From NCBI RefSeq assembly GCF_003130795.1, contig NZ_CP029353.1, forward strand, positions 1,379,501 to 1,443,500: DNA of 64,000 nucleotides, written 5' to 3'. Origin of the DNA: Azospirillum thermophilum (GTDB lineage: Bacteria > Pseudomonadota > Alphaproteobacteria > Azospirillales > Azospirillaceae). How positions within the stretch are numbered: position 1 is the first letter of the stretch; each line of letters begins with the position of its first letter. Positions 57,769-64,000 of the stretch are shown here, in pieces. A program made the position numbers and the translations under genes. The notes beneath the pieces were generated by a model that was not told where the DNA came from, ran no database searches, and worked only from the letters and a program-made list of their open reading frames with translations.

Positions 57769-59413
57769 GGCGTGGCCCCCGTCGTCCGTCGCGGTCGGGC
57801 GGCAGGATGCCGGTGATCACCTCCTGCCCCGGCTGCAGCGCGCCGCCCAGAATCTCGGTGTAGCTGCCGTCGCTGATGCCGAGGCGGACCGTCACCCCGA
57901 CCGGCGCGCCGCCGCCCTGCCCTCCGGCCACGCCCCGGCCGCCGGGCACCCAGACTGTCCGGGTAGCGTCGGCGCGGCGCGGGTCGGTGATGCGGTCGAA
58001 ACTCTCCCGCTGGGCCGGCGACAGCAGCGCGCCGATGCGGTCGAGGGCTGCGGCCCGTACCGCGGCGGCCTCCGCCCGCTTGCGTTCCGGATCGCCGGCC
58101 TCGGCGTCGAGGGCAGCGAAGCGGGTCCCGGCTTCGGCGACGATGGCGGCGACCGCCCGGCGGGCCTGCTCGCCCAGCCGCAGTTCGTCGGCCAGCCGCC
58201 TGCCGAGCGCCTCCAGCGCGCGGGCGCCGCGCCCGCCGTCCGGACCGCCCAGCGTCGGAGCGGGACCGTCCTCGGCGGCGAGCGCCACGCCGGGCGGGCG
58301 GAAGCGCAGGGCGGCGTTGGGCAGCTTCACGACCGACGGCCGTTCGTCCACGATGATGCGCAGGTTGGCCGTCATGCCGGGAAGCAGCCGCATCTCCGGG
58401 TTCTCCACCGTGATGACCACGATGTAGGTCACGACGTTCAGGTCTTCCTTCGGCGCGAGGCGCACCTGCGAGACGCGGCCGGTGAAGCGGTCGCCGGGGA
58501 AGGCGTTGACGGTGAAGCTGACCGGCATGCCCTCGCGCACCCGGCCGATGTCGGCCTCGTCGATGTTGGCCAGCACCTCCATCTGCCGCAGGTCCTGGGC
58601 GATGGTGAAGAGGGTCGGCGCCTGCAGGCTGGCGGCCACCGTCTGGCCGGTGTTGATCGAGCGGTTGACCACCACCCCGTCGATCGGCGAGCGGATGACC
58701 GAGCGGTTGACGTCCACCTGGACGAGCTGGAGCGCCGCCTCGCGCTGGGCGACGGTGGCGCGGGCGACCTGCACCTGGGCGGCCCCGACCTCCAGCGTCG
58801 CCTCGGCCGAGGCGAGCGCCGCCTCCGCCTGACGCTTCTGGGCGAGGGCCGCGGTGACCGCGGCGCCGGCGCTGCGGGCGGCCGTCTCCGTCTTTTCCAG
58901 GTCGGCCGGCGCCACCACGCCGCGGCCGCGCAGGTCCTGCCGGCGGGCAAGGTCGCGGTCGGCGTCGCGCCGGGCCAGCTCGGCGCGCAGGAGCTGGGCG
59001 TCGGCATTGGCGACGCTGGCCCTGGCGTTGGCGGCGTCGGCCCTCGCCTTGTCGAGTTGGGCGATCTGCTGGTTGAGGCCGGCCCCGGCGGCCTCCAGGT
59101 CGGCGCGCGCCTGGGCGAGCCGGGCGTCGAGCTGGTCGCCGTTCAGCCGGGCGAGGAGCTGGCCCCTGGTGACCCGGCTGTTGAAGTCGGCGTAGAGCTC
59201 GGCGATCTGGCCGGAGAGCTGGGAGCTGACCTCGACGGTGACCAGCGCGCTCATGGTGCCGGTCGCGCTGATGGCGCTGACCAGCGGCCCCTGCTCCACC
59301 CTGGCGAGGCGGTAGGCGGGGCCGGGTTCGGCGCGCGCCAGGAACAGGACGCCCGATGCCGCCCCGATCCCGAGGAGAACCGCCGCCACACCCGTCGCCA
59401 CGCGCCTGTTCAT
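57758..59413 (-). CDS. MacA-like periplasmic adaptor with a Spy/CpxP-like insertion
   Basis: 551 residues. A membrane anchor (residues about 8-27) is followed by the first half of a barrel-sandwich domain (SGQIAELYADFNSRVTRGQL), a long coiled-coil hairpin (residues 95-235) and its second half (VIRSPIDGVVVNRSINTGQT). A beta-barrel follows (GMPVSFTVNAFPGDRFTGRV). Residues about 376-485, between the barrel and the final strand VTVRLGISDGSYTEILGGAL, hold an extra helical segment containing two motifs like the LTxxQ repeats of Spy/CpxP (ELRLGEQARRAVAAI and LLSPAQRESFDRI). MacA connects MacB to TolC; this gene precedes the ATPase by overlap. Confidence 0.88.
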   Translation of the reverse strand: MNRRVATGVAAVLLGIGAASGVLFLARAEPGPAYRLARVEQGPLVSAISATGTMSALVTVEVSSQLSGQIAELYADFNSRVTRGQLLARLNGDQLDARLAQARADLEAAGAGLNQQIAQLDKARADAANARASVANADAQLLRAELARRDADRDLARRQDLRGRGVVAPADLEKTETAARSAGAAVTAALAQKRQAEAALASAEATLEVGAAQVQVARATVAQREAALQLVQVDVNRSVIRSPIDGVVVNRSINTGQTVAASLQAPTLFTIAQDLRQMEVLANIDEADIGRVREGMPVSFTVNAFPGDRFTGRVSQVRLAPKEDLNVVTYIVVITVENPEMRLLPGMTANLRIIVDERPSVVKLPNAALRFRPPGVALAAEDGPAPTLGGPDGGRGARALEALGRRLADELRLGEQARRAVAAIVAEAGTRFAALDAEAGDPERKRAEAAAVRAAALDRIGALLSPAQRESFDRITDPRRADATRTVWVPGGRGVAGGQGGGAPVGVTVRLGISDGSYTEILGGALQPGQEVITGILPPDRDGRRGPRLGF

Positions 59414-59514
59414 CCTGCGTTCCGTACGCGAAAGCCGCCGATCAGGGCCTTAATGTGGCGGAGCGCCGGCCGCTTGTCACCGGGCGCCGAGGAGCCGGCG
59501 GACGGGGGTGCCCG

Positions 59515-59988
59515 TCACTTCGCCGTGCCGAAGGCCTGATGCACCACGAGGTCGCCCGGCTTGATGCCCAGCCGCGCCGCCATGCCGCCGTTGATTTCCA
59601 GGATGCCCTTCACCGGGCCGGCCGAGTTGACGGCGTCGAGCGACTGCGGCGTCGCCCGGTCGTGGATGTTCACGATGCGGCCGTCGGCGCCGATGAACAG
59701 CATGTCCAGCGGGATCAGCGTATTCTTCATCCAGAAGCTGGCCGGCTGCGGCCGGTCGTAGAGGAACAGCATGCCGGCGTCGGCCGCCATGGACTGGCGG
59801 AACATCAAGCCCTGCGCCTGCTGCGCCGGCGTCAGGGCGAGCTCGACGTCGAAGCGGTACTTGCCGCCGGATGCGGTCTGCACCGTCAGGGAGGAACGGT
59901 CGAACCGCTCCTGCGCCTTTGCCGGAAGAACCGCCGTGAAGAGGAGGCTGAAGGTAACCATCGCGCTCAGCAGAAGCCTTCCGAACAT
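59515..59988 (-). CDS. DUF192 secreted protein
   Basis: 157 residues. Signal peptide MFGRLLLSAMVTFSLLFTAV with cleavage near AKA|QE. FDVELALTPAQQAQGLMFRQ and FWMKNTLIPLDMLFIGADGR IVNIHDRATPQSL are the DUF192 core; VKGILEINGGMAARLGIKPG D is the C-terminus. Members are exported or membrane-linked; role unknown. Single gene; 97 bases separate it from the next minus-strand gene. Confidence 0.88.
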   Translation of the reverse strand: MFGRLLLSAMVTFSLLFTAVLPAKAQERFDRSSLTVQTASGGKYRFDVELALTPAQQAQGLMFRQSMAADAGMLFLYDRPQPASFWMKNTLIPLDMLFIGADGRIVNIHDRATPQSLDAVNSAGPVKGILEINGGMAARLGIKPGDLVVHQAFGTAK

Positions 59989-60085
59989 CGCGCCCGACCA
60001 TCTCAGTTATGTGGAGTAGCTGCGGGGCGGGACGATGCATCCGGCGGCATGGCTTGTCCAGCCTGCGGGGATGCCGGGCGGCGGA

Positions 60086-60643
60086 TCACGCGGCCGGACG
60101 CCCGCCGGCGGCGGGGCCGTAGAGATCCTCCTTCACCGGGGCCACCGACTTGATCTGGTAGCCGGGCCGGGCGCTGAACCGGCGGGCCGTGCGTTCGGCG
60201 GCGTCCCGCTCGCTCTCCGCCCAGACCAGATAGTCGCGCCCGCGCGTCCAGTCGAGCGCCAGCGGGTGCGCGGCGTCGATCTCCCCGATCTGCGGGTTGA
60301 TCACGGTGACCAGCCATTCCTTGTCGCTGGGATTGCGGCGGTCGCTGAGGATGAGGAGCTGCGGACGGCGCTTCGCCTGCGCCTCCCCCAGCCGCCGCTG
60401 GGCGTCGGCCTGCTTCTGGCGCAGCGCGACGATGTCCTGCATCAGCTCCTCGATCTCGCCGTTCAGCCTGTCCTCGTCGCGGTGAAGGCGGCGGATGGTG
60501 CCGTCCAGCTTGTCGATGGCGTCGCGGGCCGAGCGGACCCGGCCGCGGCTCTGGGAGACGCGGGCCTCGACCGCCAGCAGGACGTTGCCGAGCCAGGCAC
60601 CGATGGCGATGATCCCCAGCAGGATCAGGAAGTTGATCATCAT
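60086..60643 (-). CDS. Membrane-anchored coiled-coil protein, second of a pair
   Basis: 185 residues. One N-terminal membrane helix (MMINFLILLGIIAIGAWLGN V) is followed by a coiled coil (residues about 30-95, DGTIRRLHRDEDRLNGEIEE LMQDIVALRQKQ) and a C-terminal globular half with SDRRNPSDKEWLVTVINPQI and DYLVWAESERDAAERTARRF. Not recognised. Its ATG overlaps the stop of the partner upstream (ATGA, 60640-60643), so the two proteins probably work together in the inner membrane. Confidence 0.7.
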   Translation of the reverse strand: MMINFLILLGIIAIGAWLGNVLLAVEARVSQSRGRVRSARDAIDKLDGTIRRLHRDEDRLNGEIEELMQDIVALRQKQADAQRRLGEAQAKRRPQLLILSDRRNPSDKEWLVTVINPQIGEIDAAHPLALDWTRGRDYLVWAESERDAAERTARRFSARPGYQIKSVAPVKEDLYGPAAGGRPAA

Positions 60644-61212
60644 GCCGCGTCCACCTTCTGCCGCTGGGGCATGGCGGGCGACCGCGGCGCCTTCTGGAAG
60701 GTCTTGTTGAAGCCCAGCTTGAAGGGGAAGGCGATGTCGAGCATCTGCTTCGCCTCCTCCAGGCTGGCCGCCCAGACCTCCGCCACGTTGGTGTGGCGCC
60801 AGATGGGATTGACCTGTGAGCGGTCGCCGGAGGCGCGGGCGGTGGCGGACGCCTTCTCCTGCGTCACGACGGCGGTGAATCTGGTGAGCGAGGACTGCGG
60901 GTCGCCAACCTCGTGGACGAACAGCGGGGGCTGGTTGCCCAGATCCGCGATCAGCTTCTCGGTCTTGCGGATCTCGCCCTCCAGGCGCGACCTGTCGCCG
61001 GTCTGCTGGTTGCGCCGCTGGGTCAGGCCGTTGACGCGGGTCTGCAGTTCCTGCGCTTCGGCATGGAGGACGTAGATCTTGTTTTCGAGCTGATCAAGGC
61101 CCGAGCTGCGCTCCAGAATGCCGGGCAGCATGTCCTTCAGCATCATGGCGACCGGGACCGCGGCCGTCAGGATGACGGCAATGGCGATCAGGAACAGGGT
61201 CGTGTTCGACAT
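60640..61212 (-). CDS. Membrane-anchored coiled-coil protein, first of a pair
   Basis: 190 residues from the ATG at 61212. N-terminal membrane helix (NTTLFLIAIAVILTAAVPVA), coiled coil (ENKIYVLHAEAQELQTRVNG to about 85), then PPLFVHEVGDPQSSLTRFTA VVTQEKA and VAEVWAASLEEAKQMLDIAF P. It has the same layout as its partner: helix, coiled coil, short alpha/beta domain. Not recognised. An in-frame extension to 61302 lacks a start signal. Confidence 0.7.
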   Translation of the reverse strand: MSNTTLFLIAIAVILTAAVPVAMMLKDMLPGILERSSGLDQLENKIYVLHAEAQELQTRVNGLTQRRNQQTGDRSRLEGEIRKTEKLIADLGNQPPLFVHEVGDPQSSLTRFTAVVTQEKASATARASGDRSQVNPIWRHTNVAEVWAASLEEAKQMLDIAFPFKLGFNKTFQKAPRSPAMPQRQKVDAA

Positions 61213-61371
61213 GGTCCGGCTGGCGCCCCCCGGCGAGCGAGCACCGCAGCCCCGGCAGATCCGGTACTGACGATAGGATAGAAATTCCCGCATTTGTCGC
61301 AAAAGGTCAACAAATCGAAGCGGCGCCGGATGATGTTCGGGACGAACTGTCGCGCTCCGCAGCGAGATGCC

Positions 61372-62496
61372 TTACGCGAGGACCAGATCGGCGACGCGCT
61401 TCACCGGGTCGCGCAGCGGTCCCGGCCGCGGGTCGTCGGCCATGGTGGTGAACCAGTGCTCCGGCGGGTTGCGGCCGGCGGCGCGCGCCCAGGTCAGGCC
61501 GCGCAGCACCCGCTCCGCCTCCGCGGTCGGCGCGACGGCGGGGTCGAGCCCGGCCAGAACCGCCCAGATGCCGGCCCAGCAGCGCCCGACCGACCAGGGG
61601 TTATAGCCGCCGCCGCCCAGCACCATCGCCTGCGGCGCCAGCGGCAGCAACGCCGCCACCGCATCCCACAGCGCGCGGTTGGACAGCTCCAGCCTGCTGA
61701 GCGGATCGTCGGCCAGCGCGTCGGCCCCGGTCTGCAGGACGAGCACCTGCGGCCGGAAGGCGCGGCCGAGCGGGAGGATCGCCGCTTCCACCAGGAAGGC
61801 GAGTTCGCTGTCGTTGAAGCCCGGCGGGACCGGCAGGTTGCGCGCCATGCCGCCGGCGCGGTCCTCCGCCTTGCCGGTGAAGGGCCAGCGACCGTCCTCA
61901 TGGACCGAGACGGTGAGCACCCGCTCGTCCTCGGCGAAGGCGTCCTGCACCCCGTCGCCGTGGTGGGCGTCGAGATCGACATAGAGCACCCGCTCCACCC
62001 CGTGGTCGAGCAGTTCCAGGATGCCGAGCACCGGCGCGTTGACGTAGCAGAAGCCGCTGGCCCGCGCCGGGCGGCCGTGATGGGTGCCGCCGGCGGGGGA
62101 ATAGACGGTATCGGCCTGCCCGCGCAGCAGCAGCCTCGCCGCCAGCAGGGCGGAGCCGGCCCCGGTGGCCGGCCGCCGGTACATCTCCGGGAAGACGGGA
62201 TTCTCGAGCCGGCCGAGGTTGTAGCGCTCCCCCGTCGCGGCATCGACGTGCTGTGCCGCCTCGGCCCGCCGCAGCGCCTCGACATAGTCGGGGGCATGGA
62301 AGCGGGCCAGTTCCCGCGGGGTCGCCATCGGGGTATCGAGATAAACGGCCTCCTCCAGCCAGCCCATCGCCCGGCTGAGGTCGATGGCGGTCGAGACGCG
62401 CGGGATCGACAGCGGGTGCTTCGTCCCGTAGGACGAGCCGCGATAGATCTCGCTGCCGATGAAGACGGGGCGGTCGAGGGGCGTCGGGCGGGTCAT
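61372..62496 (-). CDS. Histone deacetylase family protein (AcuC-type)
   Basis: 374 residues. SPAGGTHHGRPARASGFCYV NAPVLGIL has the HH active-site pair and VLYVDLDAHHGDGVQDAFAE D the zinc-binding DLDAHHGDG motif; FRPQVLVLQTGADALADDPL supplies the third ligand region. These are intact for a Zn-dependent deacylase. AcuC homologues deacetylate acetyl-CoA synthetase or polyamines in other bacteria; the target here is not known. It is divergent from the DUF1194 gene. Confidence 0.92.
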   Translation of the reverse strand: MTRPTPLDRPVFIGSEIYRGSSYGTKHPLSIPRVSTAIDLSRAMGWLEEAVYLDTPMATPRELARFHAPDYVEALRRAEAAQHVDAATGERYNLGRLENPVFPEMYRRPATGAGSALLAARLLLRGQADTVYSPAGGTHHGRPARASGFCYVNAPVLGILELLDHGVERVLYVDLDAHHGDGVQDAFAEDERVLTVSVHEDGRWPFTGKAEDRAGGMARNLPVPPGFNDSELAFLVEAAILPLGRAFRPQVLVLQTGADALADDPLSRLELSNRALWDAVAALLPLAPQAMVLGGGGYNPWSVGRCWAGIWAVLAGLDPAVAPTAEAERVLRGLTWARAAGRNPPEHWFTTMADDPRPGPLRDPVKRVADLVLA

Positions 62497-62665
62497 GCGG
62501 GGGTGAAATGGCGCGGTCCCCCATCTCCGTCAATGGGCGAAGCTGTCCGCCCGGACCCTCGACCTGCGGGGAGGGCGCGTCTGTCCATCGGGGTCCGTCC
62601 GATGCGTCCCTTGTGCGGATCCGTGCGCATACCGCCAAATGCATCTTTGCCCCGGACAGCTCCCT

Positions 62666-62694
62666 GCCAGAGTGGAGGGTGCCAGAGTGGAGGG
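62666..62694 (+). repeat. Tandem duplication carrying the ribosome binding site
   Basis: GCCAGAGTGGAGGG occurs at 62666-62679 and again at 62681-62694 with one T between. Each copy contains GGAGGG; the second is six bases from the ATG at 62701. Confidence 0.8.
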
Positions 62695-62700
62695 CCGACG

Positions 62701-63453
62701 ATGCTGGGTTCCCACCATGCCCGACCCGTCCTGCCGGCGGCCGTCCTCCTGGTCCTGGCGGTCGGCGCCTCCCCCCTCCCGGTGCTGGCGGAGGTTCCGG
62801 TCGACCTGGAGCTGGTGCTGGCGGTCGATGTCTCGGGCAGCGTCGACCCGGACGAGGCGAAGCTGCAGCGCGACGGCTACATCGCCGCACTGATGAACCC
62901 CAAGGTGCAGCAGGCGATCGCCGGCGGCCCCTTCGGCCGGATCGCCGCCACCTATGTCGAGTGGGCCGGCGAGAGCCACCAGCAGGTGATCGTCGGCTGG
63001 ACGGAGCTGGGCGACCGCGCCAGCCTCTCCACCTTCGCCTCGGCGATCGGCGAGGCGCCCTTCACCACCGCCCATTGGACCTCGATCAGCAGCGCCATCG
63101 ACTTCAGCGCCCGGCTGTTCGACGGGAACGGCTTCGAGGGGACGCGGCGGGTGATCGACGTGTCGGGCGACGGCGAGAACAACCGGGGGCGCCCGGCCGA
63201 ATGGGCGCGGGACGAGGCGGTGGCGCGCGGCATCACCATCAACGGGCTGCCGATCCTGAACGACCGGCCCAACCCGCTGGGCGGCCTCGCGCCCATCGAC
63301 CTGGAACGCTACTACCGCGCCAACGTGATCGGCGGCCCCGGCGCCTTCCTGGTCCCCGCCGGCGACTTCGGCGCCTTCGCCGAGGCGATCCTGAACAAGC
63401 TGCTGCTGGAGATTTCCAACGCCCCGCCGGGCACCGACGTGGCGCAGCGATAG
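62701..63453 (+). CDS. DUF1194 secreted von Willebrand factor A domain protein
   Basis: 250 residues from the ATG at 62701 with GGAGGG. Signal peptide PVLPAAVLLVLAVGASPLPV LA|EV. DLELVLAVDVSGSVDPDEAK is a DxSxS MIDAS motif, and later GTRRVIDVSGDGENNRG and ARGITINGLPIL complete the DUF1194 vWA fold. These proteins are exported and of unknown role. It lies 51 bases before the TPP riboswitch. Confidence 0.9.
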   Translation: MLGSHHARPVLPAAVLLVLAVGASPLPVLAEVPVDLELVLAVDVSGSVDPDEAKLQRDGYIAALMNPKVQQAIAGGPFGRIAATYVEWAGESHQQVIVGWTELGDRASLSTFASAIGEAPFTTAHWTSISSAIDFSARLFDGNGFEGTRRVIDVSGDGENNRGRPAEWARDEAVARGITINGLPILNDRPNPLGGLAPIDLERYYRANVIGGPGAFLVPAGDFGAFAEAILNKLLLEISNAPPGTDVAQR

Positions 63454-63504
63454 GGCAGCCGCGCTCTTGCCCATCGGCGCGCGACGCGCCATAGTCGCTG
63501 CCTT

Positions 63505-63595
63505 CACTGGGGGGAGCCGATGGTCGGCTGAGAGGTCCCACGTCCGGGACGACCCCTGGAACCTGATCCGGTTCACACCGGCGTAGGGATCAGTG
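63505..63595 (+). promoter_or_regulatory. TPP riboswitch (THI element)
   Basis: The P1 helix pairs CACTG (63505-63509) with CAGTG (63591-63595). The conserved aptamer segments are CTGAGA at 63528-63533, CCTGATC at 63562-63568 and GCGTAGGGA at 63581-63589, the latter two forming the pyrophosphate/pyrimidine pockets. It ends six bases before the ATG, so TPP probably blocks the ribosome site rather than terminating. Confidence 0.95.
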
Positions 63596-63600
63596 AGCGC

Positions 63601-64000
63601 ATGACCATCCTGACGCCGCCCGCGGCGGTCCTTCCTCCCCTGTCCGTCACCGTGTCCGCGGCCCGCCTGACCTATGGCGGGACGCTGCTGTTCGGCGATG
63701 TCGCGCTCCATCTGGAAGGCGGCGCCACCACCTGCCTGCTGGGGCCGAGCGGGGTGGGCAAGACCACGCTGCTGCGCCTGATCGCCGGACTGGCCGAGCC
63801 GGAGCCGCCGACCCTCGTCGAGGCGGGCGACGGGGCGCCGCTGGCCGGGCGGGTCGCCTACATGGCGCAGCAGGATCTGCTGCTGCCCTGGCTGTCGGTG
63901 CTGGACAACGTGCTGCTGGGCAGCCGGCTGCGCCGGGAACGGCCGCGGCCCGAGCGGGTCGAGCGGGCGCGCGCGCTCCTGGAGCGTGTCGGCCTCGGCG
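63601..64000 (+). CDS. ABC transporter ATP-binding protein for thiamine or its pyrimidine precursor (3' truncated)
   Basis: 133 codons to the window edge, beginning MTILTPPAAVLPPLSVTVSA. TTCLLGPSGVGKTTLLRLIA GLAEP is Walker A, and YMAQQDLLLPWLSVLDNVLL G is a Q-loop in the style of SsuB/ThiZ-type ATPases (MxQxDxLLPWxxVxxN). The TPP riboswitch directly upstream assigns it to thiamine or hydroxymethylpyrimidine-precursor uptake, with permease and binding-protein genes expected beyond the window. Confidence 0.85.
   Translation, partial: MTILTPPAAVLPPLSVTVSAARLTYGGTLLFGDVALHLEGGATTCLLGPSGVGKTTLLRLIAGLAEPEPPTLVEAGDGAPLAGRVAYMAQQDLLLPWLSVLDNVLLGSRLRRERPRPERVERARALLERVGLG

Overview
The window is a chromosomal segment of a very GC-rich alphaproteobacterium, most likely Rhodospirillales and Azospirillum-like. 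The grounds are dense GC-biased coding, a PopZ (DUF2497) gene, an NDUFS4-type complex I subunit gene, an AapJQMP amino-acid transporter, FNR-type TTGAT-N4-ATCAA sites, and the gene order pcm-rhodanese-tolC-popZ-valS. I see no insertion sequence, prophage or CRISPR array. The species assignment is inference.

Layout. 1-1579: tail of a SPINDLY/O-GlcNAc-transferase-type protein and a frame-broken DUF6065 gene. 1611-10789 (minus): a molybdenum hydroxylase operon, coxS-coxL-coxM-small gene-coxD-coxE-two xdhC-like genes-MoeA/MobA fusion. The CoxL active-site loop and the S-L-M order are of the form II type, so the substrate need not be CO. 11116-14603 (plus): a TAXI-type TRAP transporter (binding protein, fused permease, DUF1850). 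14674-19134: NhaD/ArsB-type antiporter, MazG, an LprI-like secreted protein and a beta-lactamase-fold hydrolase. 19182-26788 (minus): tatD, metG, holB, tmk, dacC, rlpA and a YdcF-type gene. 26986-31358: a chemoreceptor, then a convergent two-gene NLR-like cassette (small Bell-like protein plus a STAND NTPase with near-identical TPRs). 31546-37565 (minus): valS, popZ, tolC, rhodanese and pcm. 37824-39128: tRNA-Cys, a glycine-zipper lipoprotein and tRNA-Asn. 39415-42177: small proteins, a degenerate HtrA/PDZ protein and a Nudix hydrolase. 42290-45957: a cysteine/sulfur operon (cysK-like, alaX, sseA, two GNATs). 46252-51779 (minus): a HisC-like aminotransferase and aapPMQJ. 52102-53730: metC and hisI. 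53756-54031: two tandem putative FNR-activated small RNAs. 54191-55941: small genes with tRNA-Arg and tRNA-Pro. 55910-59413 (minus): MacA/MacB-type efflux genes whose permease is riddled with frameshifts. 59515-63453: DUF192 protein, a coiled-coil membrane pair, an AcuC-type deacetylase-family protein and a DUF1194 vWA protein. 63505-64000: a TPP riboswitch followed by the start of a thiamine-related ABC ATPase.

The two most noteworthy signals are these. First, two copies of an FNR box, a -10 element, a conserved anti-Shine-Dalgarno-like leader and an intrinsic terminator lie downstream of hisI, in the layout of paired FNR-controlled sRNAs. Second, the NLR-like cassette at 28953-31358 has recently homogenised repeats, a Gly/Asn-rich N-terminal motif and a Bell-like partner. 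Several apparent single-base indels (DUF6065 gene, macB permease, STAND N-terminus, tRNA-Arg acceptor stem) suggest local consensus errors, so disrupted genes here should not be taken as true pseudogenes without checking.
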